Positions 44,095-51,888 of a stretch of 64,000 nt of DNA are shown here, piece by piece. Position 1 is the stretch's first letter. Every line of letters starts with the position of its first letter. Origin of the DNA: Atopobiaceae bacterium. GTDB taxonomy: Bacteria > Actinomycetota > Coriobacteriia > Coriobacteriales > Atopobiaceae. The stretch covers positions 310,001-374,000 of the forward strand of contig JALCUE010000001.1 in assembly GCA_022655215.1 (NCBI GenBank), read 5' to 3'. A program made the position numbers and the translations under genes. A model generated the notes under the pieces. It was not told where the DNA came from. It searched no databases and saw nothing but the letters and a program-made list of their open reading frames with translations.

Positions 44095-44171
44095 GGTGGG
44101 CGTAGCTCAGTTGGAAGAGCGACGGACCGTGGCTCCGTAGGTCGAGGGTTCGAGCCCCTTCACCCACCCCA
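44095..44171 (+). tRNA. tRNA-His (anticodon GTG) with C33
   Basis: G-1 to C73 pair, D-arm GCTCAGTTGGAAGAGC, anticodon stem ACGGA/TCCGT with loop CCGTGGC, T-arm GAGGGTTCGAGCCCCTT, encoded CCA (44169-44171). Two oddities: the nearly universal U33 is C, and there is a C6-A67 mismatch in the acceptor stem. Co-transcribed with tRNA-Lys 15 bp downstream. Confidence 0.92.
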
Positions 44172-44186
44172 TTAACAGTTGCATAT

Positions 44187-44262
44187 GGGTCGTTAGCTCA
44201 GCTGGTAGAGCAGGGGACTCTTAATCCCAAGGTCCAGGGTTCGAACCCCTGACGGCCCACCA
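44187..44262 (+). tRNA. tRNA-Lys (anticodon CTT)
   Basis: Acceptor GGGTCGT/ACGGCCC, D-arm GCTCAGCTGGTAGAGC, loop CTCTTAA giving anticodon CTT (codon AAG), T-arm CAGGGTTCGAACCCCTG, CCA encoded. Position 27-43 is a G-A mismatch. Confidence 0.95.
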
Positions 44263-44273
44263 TATGTGAATTT

Positions 44274-44316
44274 GCAGGCCAATCGACGACATGTCGGTTG
44301 GCCTGCTTTCTTTTTC
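44274..44316 (+). terminator. Strong terminator after tRNA-Lys
   Basis: Fourteen-pair stem GCAGGCCAATCGAC/GTCGGTTGGCCTGC (one T-G pair), 5-nt loop, then TTTCTTTTTC. Confidence 0.92.
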
Positions 44317-44338
44317 GACCCTTGGCATCGTGCGGTCA

Positions 44339-45058
44339 CTACTTCGAGCTGATGCTCCTGAACTCATAGCTGTCAGGATGCTTGGACACCGAGTACTCGA
44401 ACGGCGTCCCGTCGTCGAGGTAACCCACCTGCTCGATCTCGAGGAGCGGCTCGTCTTCCGTGATCGAGAGCCAGTCGCACTCCTCGGCCGTGGGCATGAC
44501 GGCCCTCACGATCCTGTGCGCGGAGTCGATCTTGAGACCGAGGTCGCCCTCGATGTACTCGTAGATGGACGCGTAGAGGGTCTTCTTGCGGAGGTCGGGG
44601 ATGACGTCGATGGGCATGTACGTGTACTCGATGGCAAGCGGCTTCCCGTCGGCGAGACGCACCCTGATGATGTGGTAGGCGAACTGGTCCTCGTCCATGC
44701 CGAGACACTCGGCGACGTCCGAGGGAGGGCAGATGACGGAGAAGTCGTGGACGACGCTCTCGACCTTCTCGCCCGTGTTCGAGTGCTCACCACAGAAGCC
44801 CATCATCTGGCTGGAGAGCTCGTAGTTGCTGAGCTTGTTCGACTGGGGGATGACCTTCTTGACGAAGGAGCCCGACCCGCGACGACGGGTGATGAGGCCG
44901 GCCTGCTCGAGCTCGTCCATGGCCTTCTTGATGGTGATCTTGCTCACGCCGTACATATCGCACAGCTCGCCCATCGAGGGCAGCTGCGAGTTCGCGGCAT
45001 AGGTCCCACCGGAGATCTTCCCCTTGAGGTCGTTCGCGACCGTCTCGTACTTCATCAT
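44339..45058 (-). CDS. GntR-family transcriptional regulator (HutC/UTRA type)
   Basis: 239 residues. N-terminal winged helix with CDMYGVSKITIKKAMDELE and RRRGSGSFV, C-terminal UTRA effector domain (EYTYMPIDVIP, IVRAVMPTAEE, LEIEQVGYLDDGTPFEYS). UTRA regulators of beta-glucoside operons respond to phosphorylated sugars, fitting the divergent GH1/PTS genes. About half identical by eye to the second GntR at 49543. Likely represses the divergent operon and itself. Confidence 0.93.
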   Translation of the reverse strand: MMKYETVANDLKGKISGGTYAANSQLPSMGELCDMYGVSKITIKKAMDELEQAGLITRRRGSGSFVKKVIPQSNKLSNYELSSQMMGFCGEHSNTGEKVESVVHDFSVICPPSDVAECLGMDEDQFAYHIIRVRLADGKPLAIEYTYMPIDVIPDLRKKTLYASIYEYIEGDLGLKIDSAHRIVRAVMPTAEECDWLSITEDEPLLEIEQVGYLDDGTPFEYSVSKHPDSYEFRSISSK

Positions 45059-45225
45059 CGGCGGGCTCCTCGCTTCTCATGTCCTGCCACGTTCCTGGTC
45101 ACCTATACCCAAGCGCTCGTTTCGCAGTGACCTTGTCCTTTCATTATGGCCTAGTCGGCCGCTCGCTCAACTATACCTACCGTTTGCGGGAACAGTATTT
45201 CCATTCCGAGTAGAACTTACTAACT

Positions 45226-45276
45226 TATAAATCAGACATGTCAGGTTGAGAACAAGGCATGTTAGTCATGAACATG
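45226..45276 (+). promoter_or_regulatory. Promoter and operator candidates upstream of GH1 gene
   Basis: -10-like TATAAA (45226); palindrome GACATGTC (45235-45242) near the expected start; inverted repeat CATGTT-N7-AACATG (45258-45276). These CATG-centred dyads lie between the GntR gene and the GH1 gene, where a UTRA repressor would bind. The rest of the 277-bp gap is AT-rich without further pattern. Confidence 0.5.
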
Positions 45277-45335
45277 ACGACCCGGACGTTCCGCGAGGGC
45301 GTGAGGGGCAGGAGACGAGAGCAAAGGAGGGCGAG

Positions 45336-46751
45336 ATGCAGGAGCTGAAGCTTCCCAAGGACTTCTTCTTCGGCGCGGCCATGTCGGGCCCGCAGACGGA
45401 GGGAGCCTGGAGGAGCGGCGGGAAGCTCGAGAACCTCTGGGACACATGGTCCAACGAGGCGATCGACGACTTCCATGACTGCGTCGGGTCCTATGCGGGC
45501 AACGACTTCACCAAGCGTCACGACGAGGACTTCAAGCTGCTGAGGTCGATGGGCCTCGACACGATGAGGACCTCTATCCAGTGGAGTCGCTTCCTCGATG
45601 AGAACGGTGACGTCAACCCGGAGGGGGAGGCCTACTACCACAAGCTCTTCTCCGACGCGCATGACGCCGGTCTCGAGGTCTTCGTCAACCTCTACCACTT
45701 CGACATGCCCACGTACCTGTTCCGTCGTGGCGGCTGGGAGAATCGCGAGGTCGTCGAGGCCTACGCGAACTACGCCGCCAAGGCGTTCCGTGCCTTCGGC
45801 AAGGAGATCCGCTGCTGGTTCACGTTCAACGAGCCCATCGTCGAGCCCGAGCAGCGCTACACCGCCGGCATCTGGTATCCGTTCATCAAGAACTACAACC
45901 GCGCGCGTGCGGTCCAGTACAACATCTCGATCGCGCACAGCCTCGCCGTCCGTGAGTACCGTGTCGCCAAGGCCGCCGGCCTCATGATGGACGACTCGCG
46001 CATCGGTCTCATCAACTGCTTCACGCCGCCCTACACCAAGGAGGACCCGTCCCCGGCCGACCTCGAGGCCGTCCGCATGACCGATGGCGTCTCCAACCGC
46101 TGGTGGCTCGACATCGTGACGAAGGGCGAGCTCCCCTCCGACGTGGTGGAGACCCTCGCGGAGCGCGGCTGCGAGCTCCCGGTCCGTCCGGGGGACGATG
46201 CGATCCTCAGGGAGGGCGTCGTCGACTGGCTCGGGTTCAACTACTACCATCCCGAGCGCGTCCAGGCGCCTGCGCACGACGTGGACGAGGCGGGCTGCCC
46301 CGTGTTCGCCGACCCTTACGTCTGGCCCGACGCGGTCATGAACGAGAGCCGCGGCTGGGAGATCTACCCCAAGGGCATCTACGACTTCGGCATGAAGCTC
46401 GCCGCCGACTATCCCGACCTCGACTGGTTCGTCTCCGAGAACGGCATCGGCATCGAGGGCGAGCGCGCCTTCAAGAACTCCGACGGCCAGATCCAGGACG
46501 ACTACCGCATCGACTTCGTGCGTCAGCACCTCGCATGGGTCGCCCGCGCCATCCAGGAGGGCGCTCGTTGCCGCGGCTACCACTACTGGGCCGTCATCGA
46601 CAACTGGTCCTGGAACAACGCGTTCAAGAACCGCTATGGGTTCGTCGAGGTCGACATGCAGGACGGTTACGCACGCCGTCCCAAGAAGTCGGCCTCGTGG
46701 TTGAAGCAGGTGGCGTCTTCGCACGTCATCATGACAGAGGAGGAGAACTGA
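45336..46751 (+). CDS. 6-phospho-beta-glucosidase, glycoside hydrolase family 1
   Basis: 471 residues, full GH1 barrel. Acid/base Glu166 in FTFNEP and nucleophile Glu368 in VSENGIG. The C-terminal RRPKKSASW block resembles the Ser/Lys phosphate-binding site of 6-phospho-glycosidases. Cytoplasmic. It would hydrolyse cellobiose-6-P or a related phosphorylated beta-glucoside delivered by the PTS permease encoded 2 bp downstream. ATG 45336 has AAAGGAGG upstream. Confidence 0.93.
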   Translation: MQELKLPKDFFFGAAMSGPQTEGAWRSGGKLENLWDTWSNEAIDDFHDCVGSYAGNDFTKRHDEDFKLLRSMGLDTMRTSIQWSRFLDENGDVNPEGEAYYHKLFSDAHDAGLEVFVNLYHFDMPTYLFRRGGWENREVVEAYANYAAKAFRAFGKEIRCWFTFNEPIVEPEQRYTAGIWYPFIKNYNRARAVQYNISIAHSLAVREYRVAKAAGLMMDDSRIGLINCFTPPYTKEDPSPADLEAVRMTDGVSNRWWLDIVTKGELPSDVVETLAERGCELPVRPGDDAILREGVVDWLGFNYYHPERVQAPAHDVDEAGCPVFADPYVWPDAVMNESRGWEIYPKGIYDFGMKLAADYPDLDWFVSENGIGIEGERAFKNSDGQIQDDYRIDFVRQHLAWVARAIQEGARCRGYHYWAVIDNWSWNNAFKNRYGFVEVDMQDGYARRPKKSASWLKQVASSHVIMTEEEN

Positions 46752-46753
46752 TC

Positions 46754-48136
46754 ATGGCAGACACTACGACAGGTGCCGAGGAGCCCAAGAAGGGCCAGGC
46801 GTTCCTCGACAAGTTCGCGGAGGTATCCGCGAAGATCGGAAACCAGGTGCATCTACGCAGCCTTCGTGACGCCTTCGCCACGATCTGCCCGCTCTACATC
46901 CTGGCTGGCGTCGCGGTACTGATCAACAACGTCGTGTTCCCGCTGTTCCTCTCCGGTGACGCCCTCACGGCAGCCAAGACCTGGGGCTCCAGCCTGACGC
47001 AGGGCACGCTCAACATCGCCGCCCTCGTCCTGTGCGCCCTCATCGGCTACTGCCTCGGCAAGAACAAGCGCTTCGACAACGCCATCGGCTGCGCCGTCAT
47101 GTCCATCTCGGCACTCGTCATCATGATGCCGCAGACGGTCGACGCCGTGGTCTCCACCGACCCCGACGGCAAGCAGACCGCCAACGTCATCAACTGCCTC
47201 ATCTCCACCAACACGGGCACCAACGGCCTGTTCGGCGGCATCCTGATCGGCCTTCTGGCCACCACGATCTTCATCAAGATCTCCAGCGTGAAGCAGCTGC
47301 GCGTCAACCTCGGCGAGGGTGTGCCGCCCGCGGTCTCCGACTCGTTCAACACCCTGATCCCCATGATCCTCAGCCTCTCGATCTTCGGTGTCGTCGCCGC
47401 GTGCCTCCAGGTCTTCCTGGGCACCAACCTCATCGACCTCATCAAGGTCTGGATCCAGACCCCGCTCATGGGCCTCAACACCAGCCTTGCCGGCGTGCTC
47501 ATCATCTACACGCTCGCAAACCTGCTCTTCTGCCTCGGCATCCACCAGTCCACGATCTCCGGCGTGCTTGCTGAGCCCCTGCTCACCATCCTCATCACCG
47601 ACAACATGGCGACCTTCGCCGCCGGTGGCACCATCCCCGTCGACCACTACATGAACATGCAGATCATCAACACCTTCGCCCTCATCGGCGGCTCGGGCTG
47701 CACGCTCATGCTCCTTCTCGACACGTTCCTGTTCTCGAAGTCCAAGACGTCCAAGACGGTCGGCAAGCTCGCCATCGCCCCTGGCATCTTCAACATCAAC
47801 GAGCCTGTCATCTACGGCTATCCCATCGTCTTCAACCTGCCCCTGATGGTCCCGTTCGTCCTGCTGCCTGACCTCTTCATCGCGGCGACCTATGGCCTCA
47901 CCTGCGCCGGCCTCATCGCCCCCTGCGTGGTCATGGTCCCCTGGACGACGCCCGTGTTCATCTCCGGCTTCCTGGCCACCGCCGGCGACTTCCGCGCCGT
48001 CATCTGGCAGGTGCTCGAGGTCGCCATCGGAATGGCCGTCTATCTGCCCTTCATGAAGGTCTCCGAGAAGGTCGCGGCCAAGGAGGCCACCTTCGACGAG
48101 AAGTCCGAGGACGCCCCCGCGATCGACGCGGCGTAA
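46754..48136 (+). CDS. PTS EIIC, cellobiose/lichenan family
   Basis: Membrane channel of a Lac-family PTS, 460 residues, about ten helices. Typical blocks: LRDAFATICPLYILAGVAVLI, LGIHQSTISGVLAEP and NINEPVIYGYPIVFNLPL, the conserved EIIC sugar/His region of CelB. Imports beta-glucosides with phosphorylation. Co-transcribed with the GH1 gene; a terminator separates it from EIIB and EIIA. Confidence 0.94.
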   Translation: MADTTTGAEEPKKGQAFLDKFAEVSAKIGNQVHLRSLRDAFATICPLYILAGVAVLINNVVFPLFLSGDALTAAKTWGSSLTQGTLNIAALVLCALIGYCLGKNKRFDNAIGCAVMSISALVIMMPQTVDAVVSTDPDGKQTANVINCLISTNTGTNGLFGGILIGLLATTIFIKISSVKQLRVNLGEGVPPAVSDSFNTLIPMILSLSIFGVVAACLQVFLGTNLIDLIKVWIQTPLMGLNTSLAGVLIIYTLANLLFCLGIHQSTISGVLAEPLLTILITDNMATFAAGGTIPVDHYMNMQIINTFALIGGSGCTLMLLLDTFLFSKSKTSKTVGKLAIAPGIFNINEPVIYGYPIVFNLPLMVPFVLLPDLFIAATYGLTCAGLIAPCVVMVPWTTPVFISGFLATAGDFRAVIWQVLEVAIGMAVYLPFMKVSEKVAAKEATFDEKSEDAPAIDAA

Positions 48137-48153
48137 CCCGCTCTCCCTCTGCC

Positions 48154-48193
48154 GGCCTCGGGACCCTATGCCTTGGGTCCCGAGGCCACTTTT
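48154..48193 (+). terminator. Terminator between EIIC and EIIB
   Basis: Perfect 13-bp stem GGCCTCGGGACCC/GGGTCCCGAGGCC, 8-nt loop, then ACTTTTGGG. May be partial, since the EIIB and EIIA genes that complete the permease lie just beyond. Confidence 0.85.
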
Positions 48194-48240
48194 GGGTAGT
48201 ACACTCATGAAGGGGCAGACGGCCCCAAGACGAGAGGAAC

Positions 48241-48549
48241 GTGGTCCATTTGAAGAAGATCCTTTTGGCCTGCAACGCCGGCATGTCAACCAGCCTGCTC
48301 GTTCAGAAGATGCAGGCCGAGGTGAAGGCTCAAGGTCTCGACGTCGAGGTCGCGGCCTACCCGCTCAACCAGGCGCTCGACCACATCGAGGGTGCTGACA
48401 TCCTCATGCTCGGGCCCCAGATCAAGTATGCGAAGGATGACGCCGTCGCCGCCGCAGGCGACGTGCCCGTCACCGTCATCGACATGGCCGACTACGGTCG
48501 CATGAACGCCAAGAAGGTCCTGGCCGACGCCATGGCCATCATCGGCTAG
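48241..48549 (+). CDS. PTS EIIB, cellobiose family
   Basis: 102-residue soluble phosphocarrier. Phosphorylated Cys in LLACNAGMSTSLLV (Cys11) and GPQIKYAKD are characteristic of CelA-type EIIB. Accepts phosphate from EIIA and passes it to sugar at EIIC. Start GTG 48241 after GAGAGGAAC; TTG 48250 is an alternative. Confidence 0.94.
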   Translation: MVHLKKILLACNAGMSTSLLVQKMQAEVKAQGLDVEVAAYPLNQALDHIEGADILMLGPQIKYAKDDAVAAAGDVPVTVIDMADYGRMNAKKVLADAMAIIG

Positions 48550-48561
48550 GGGAGGAGACCC

Positions 48562-48894
48562 ATGGCAGACATGACCGAGGAGGAGCTCGTAAGCACCTGC
48601 TTCGAGATCATCGGATACGTCGGCGCCGCGAAGTCCAGCTACATCGAGGCCATCAACAAGGCCAAGGACCATGACTTCGAGGCCGCCCAGAAGATGATCG
48701 AGGAGGGCAACGAGAACTACGGCAAGGGCCATCAGACCCACACCACCATGCTCCAGCAGGATGCCGCGGGCGAGAAGAAGGCCACGTTCGCCCTCATCCT
48801 CATCCACGCGGAGGACCAGATGATGAGCGCGGAGACCTTCCGCATCCTCGCCCAGGACTTCATCGACGTCTACAAGCAGATCGACGAGAAGTAG
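48562..48894 (+). CDS. PTS EIIA, lactose/cellobiose family
   Basis: 110-residue helical EIIA. The phosphoryl-accepting His82 lies in LILIHAEDQMMSAET. N-terminal FEIIGYVGAAKSSYIEAI matches LacA/CelC. Receives phosphate from HPr and gives it to the adjacent EIIB. 12 bp after the EIIB stop, with AGGGGAGGAGACCC as ribosome binding site. Confidence 0.95.
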   Translation: MADMTEEELVSTCFEIIGYVGAAKSSYIEAINKAKDHDFEAAQKMIEEGNENYGKGHQTHTTMLQQDAAGEKKATFALILIHAEDQMMSAETFRILAQDFIDVYKQIDEK

Positions 48895-48939
48895 TCAGGG
48901 ACGTCATCAAGGGGCTCATGCGTGCCCCGTGCGTTCGAC

Positions 48940-48983
48940 GAGAGGGGCGGGACCATCCGGTCCTGCCCCTCTCCCGTTTTCTC
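48940..48983 (+). terminator. Terminator after EIIA
   Basis: Fifteen-pair stem GAGAGGGGCGGGACC/GGTCCTGCCCCTCTC, 4-nt loop, then CCGTTTTCTC. Confidence 0.9.
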
Positions 48984-49081
48984 ATCCCGTCTCGCCGAGT
49001 GGTATCTTGGAATCGCACAAGTCGGAAGTAGTTTGAAACGTCATGGGTCAACTCAGCGGCCCGTGAGGATGGGGTTTTCTC

Positions 49082-49528
49082 ATGACCACAGGAGATTGGG
49101 CGCTTCTCGGGCTTGCCGGAGTGTCCCTGGTTCTCGCGCTCGTCATATGGGTCCTCTACATCATCGGGTTCTGGAAGGTCTTCAAGAAGGCGGACCAGCC
49201 TGGCTGGAAGTCGATCATCCCCCTGTACAACATCTACATCGAGTACAAGATCAGCTGGTCCGGCCTGGCATTCCTGGCCATGATCGTCGTCGCGGTGGTC
49301 CAGGCCTGCCTGAAGCCGAGCGGCACTGACGTGGCCACGGGCATCCAGGCCGCCGAGATCGCCATCCTCGGTCTCGTGGGCGCCATCATCCATATCATCC
49401 AGTGCTACAAGATGTCCAAGGCCTTCGGCAAGGGCATGGGCTACTGCCTCGGTCTCATCTTCCTGAACCCGATCTTCGTCATGATCCTCGGGTACGGCAG
49501 CGCGACCTACCAGGGGCCGCAGGCCTGA
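49082..49528 (+). CDS. DUF5684-type small membrane protein
   Basis: 148 residues, four hydrophobic helices. WKVFKKADQPGWKSIIPLYNIYI is the family hallmark, shared with membrane regions near signal-peptidase-like proteins. Function unknown. Own upstream region of 98 bp after a terminator, so probably monocistronic; it sits between the cellobiose genes and the second GntR gene. Confidence 0.85.
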   Translation: MTTGDWALLGLAGVSLVLALVIWVLYIIGFWKVFKKADQPGWKSIIPLYNIYIEYKISWSGLAFLAMIVVAVVQACLKPSGTDVATGIQAAEIAILGLVGAIIHIIQCYKMSKAFGKGMGYCLGLIFLNPIFVMILGYGSATYQGPQA

Positions 49529-49542
49529 GGGCTCGCGCCCGC

Positions 49543-50265
49543 TCAGTTCGTGCTTATCGAGAAGAACGTGAAGCGATCGCCCACGTGCCGGCATATCGAG
49601 TATTCGAAGAGCCGTCCGTCTTCCAGATAGACCACCTGGTCGATCTCGAGCAGTGGCACGTCGCGCCCCACCTTGAGCCTCGTGAGCTCCTCGGCCGTGG
49701 GCATGACCGCCCTGATCGAGCGATGGGCGCTGTAGACCTTGAGCCCGAGCGTACGCTCTATGTAGCCATAGATGGAGCCCTGCACGTCCTCGTATGACAG
49801 GCCCGGGACCACGCTGATGGGCATGTAGGTGTACTCGATCTCCTGGGGGACGCCGTCGGCGCATCTCGTGCGGCAGATGTAGTAGACGAAGTCCTCGGGG
49901 CGGACCCTGAGCCGTCCCGCGACCTTCGGCGTCGCCTGGATCACCGAGAACTCGTGGACGATCGTGCTCACCTCGACGCCGGTGTCGAGGTACTCGCCCG
50001 TGAATCCCGCAAGCTGGCGTGACATGTCCTGAAGCGGTGGGTTGATCTCCTCCACGGCTATGTTCTTGACGAAGCTGCCGCTGCCGCGACGCTTGATGAT
50101 GAGGCCACGCGAGACGAGCATGTCCATGGCCTTCTTGATGGTGATCTTGCTCACGCCATAGGTCTCGCAGAGGTCCGACATGACGGGGAGCTGCTCGTTG
50201 GGGCGGTATTCGCCACGTGAGATCTTCGACTGGATGTCGCGAGCGACCATCTCGTACTTCAGCAT
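49543..50265 (-). CDS. GntR-family transcriptional regulator (UTRA), second paralogue
   Basis: 240 residues. Winged helix CETYGVSKITIKKAMDML with KRRGSGSFVK, then UTRA with EYTYMPISVVP and IRAVMPTAEEL. The recognition-helix segment is the same as in the GntR at 44339, so both may bind similar operators. ATG 50265 follows GGGAGG; an upstream in-frame start at 50283 is less likely. Together the two genes bracket the split cellobiose PTS block. Confidence 0.92.
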   Translation of the reverse strand: MLKYEMVARDIQSKISRGEYRPNEQLPVMSDLCETYGVSKITIKKAMDMLVSRGLIIKRRGSGSFVKNIAVEEINPPLQDMSRQLAGFTGEYLDTGVEVSTIVHEFSVIQATPKVAGRLRVRPEDFVYYICRTRCADGVPQEIEYTYMPISVVPGLSYEDVQGSIYGYIERTLGLKVYSAHRSIRAVMPTAEELTRLKVGRDVPLLEIDQVVYLEDGRLFEYSICRHVGDRFTFFSISTN

Positions 50266-50417
50266 CGGTCCTCCCAGACCCATCCCAGGGCGGCCATGCC
50301 GCCATCCTCCATCCCCTTATTGATTACTCCTCGTGGGGACGAGAGGTCATGGCATTCTTGCGAGAGGACATATCCATTTGGTTGGCGGTATGTCTTTTCG
50401 TGACGGTGTCTCGACAT

Positions 50418-50452
50418 GGGACGGGCGCCCGCGCGCCGGCGCCCGCCCGCCC
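50418..50452 (-). terminator. GC-rich hairpin downstream of tRNA-Arg
   Basis: On the minus strand GGGCGGGCGCC and GGCGCCCGTCCC pair around GGCGCGCG, directly after tRNA-Arg. No T-run. Confidence 0.5.
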
Positions 50453-50460
50453 GGGTGTGT

Positions 50461-50537
50461 CTGGTGCGCTCGGTGGGACTCGAACCCACAACCAACGGAT
50501 TAGAAGTCCGGCACTCTATCCAATTGAGCTACGAGCG
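50461..50537 (-). tRNA. tRNA-Arg (anticodon TCT)
   Basis: Acceptor GCGCTCG/CGAGCGC, D-arm GCTCAATTGGATAGAGT, loop CTTCTAA with anticodon TCT, T-arm GTGGGTTCGAGTCCCAC, CCA encoded at 50461-50463. A -10-like TAGAAT lies upstream (complement of 50570-50575). Reads AGA, rare in this genome. Confidence 0.95.
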
Positions 50538-50614
50538 CATTCGCGGCGCGTCATGGCGAGCCGTGGGCCCATTCTATCGCAAGAACGTGCCTTTCCAGCC
50601 TTCGTCGCGGCGAC

Positions 50615-51514
50615 TCACACGTCTATCCCGAGCAGCGCCTTCGCCGCAAGGCCTATGACGAACGAGATCGCCGCCACGGATAGCGAGATGGTCGCCATCT
50701 CGATGAAGCGCCTCGCGAAGGGTTGGTCGGTCGCGACGGAGAGGTAGTAGTTGAAGGCCGCGATGATGGTGATGACCACGGCGAGCATGACGGCGAAGGC
50801 GGCCACGTACATGTCGTCGGGGAAGAGCAGATAGGGGAGCACCATCAACGCCACGGTCACGAGGTAGGCCACACCCGTGTAGGCGCTGGACTTCGCGGCG
50901 TCATCATGACCTTCGGCCCTCTCCGCGAGGTAGTTCGAGGCGGCCATGGACAGGGTCGCCGCGATGCCCGTGATGATGCCCGTGAGGGCCACGAGCCTGC
51001 AGTTCGCCAGCGAGAAGGTCACGCCGGCGATGGCACCCGTGAGCTCCACGAGCGCGTCGTTGAGACCCAGCACCATCGAGCCAACGTAGTGGAGCCGCTC
51101 CTCGTCGAGCATGCCCTCGAGCTCGTCCTCGTGCCTGCGCTCGTCATCGAGCATGCGCGCGGCCTCGGGCAGCTCCTGCTTGAGTCGAGCGTAGCCCTCC
51201 TGGCCGACCCTCTCGTCGGCCTCCAGGCGCTTCAGGGCGAAGGTGAAGCCCAGGATGGTCGTCTGGACCTTGAGCCATGCCATCTTGAACGACGGCGCGC
51301 TCATCGACTCCCCGGTGATGCTCTCCCATACGCGCTCATGGGTCGCCTCGTCGGCGGACATGCGCGCCAGCGTGGCGGCGTTCGCCGGGTCCTTCTCCCG
51401 CTTGGCCATGTAGGCGTAGGCCGCCGTGCCGATGACCTCGTCCATCTGGGACTTCCTCACCTGCCGGAGCAGCTCCGGAGTGAGTTCCCGTGCCTTGTCG
51501 TCATCCCGTGCCAT
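50615..51514 (-). CDS. VIT1/CCC1-family metal transporter with N-terminal ferritin-like domain
   Basis: 299 residues. Residues 1-145 are helical and acidic, with ferritin/rubrerythrin-like Glu and His motifs (EVIGTAAYAYMAKREKD, ADEATHERVWES, DDERRHEDELE). Residues about 150-299 hold the VIT-type membrane domain (LGLNDALVELTGAIAGVTFSLANCR, SMAASNYLAERAEG). Related proteins transport ferrous iron or manganese; the soluble domain may oxidise or sense it. ATG 51514 follows GAGGGGGAAG. Confidence 0.9.
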   Translation of the reverse strand: MARDDDKARELTPELLRQVRKSQMDEVIGTAAYAYMAKREKDPANAATLARMSADEATHERVWESITGESMSAPSFKMAWLKVQTTILGFTFALKRLEADERVGQEGYARLKQELPEAARMLDDERRHEDELEGMLDEERLHYVGSMVLGLNDALVELTGAIAGVTFSLANCRLVALTGIITGIAATLSMAASNYLAERAEGHDDAAKSSAYTGVAYLVTVALMVLPYLLFPDDMYVAAFAVMLAVVITIIAAFNYYLSVATDQPFARRFIEMATISLSVAAISFVIGLAAKALLGIDV

Positions 51515-51724
51515 CTGTGCTTCCCCCTCGCCGACCGCCTCCGCGGCCCGGTCTCCCCTCGCCTCACGGGCGTGTCGCCCGTCACAGCAAGAGTGTAGCG
51601 TCCCCGTGCCTTCCGACTCCCATGACCGCCGGCGGCATGGACGCCTTCCGCGACACCGCCCACCGGTGCCGTTTGGAAAAAGTATGAGAACGTTCCCGCA
51701 GCTCAGATGACCGACGTCGTCTCG

Positions 51725-51730
51725 TTGACA
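51725..51730 (+). promoter_or_regulatory. Consensus -35 element upstream of fructose PTS operon
   Basis: TTGACA followed by the A/T-rich AAAAACTTGTGAATTGTGG. No consensus -10 is visible at 17 nt, so activator dependence is possible. It lies in the 374-bp gap 51515-51888, which shows no other feature. Confidence 0.35.
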
Positions 51731-51888
51731 AAAAACTTGTGAATTGTGGAGCGGATGTGGAGGCAATTCCCATAACATCATCCAGAACGGACGGTCCCCT
51801 CGTTTCCCCTCGGAGACCGTCGACGTCGAGGCACGAGCAGTGTCCAAGAGAGAGCGGCGGCACGACCGTCGCGAGAGAGGAGGAGGAC

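Noticed and set aside
51724-51745. Rex-type site TTGTGAA near the PTS promoter
   Set aside because: The second half TTCACAA is not present at the required spacing.
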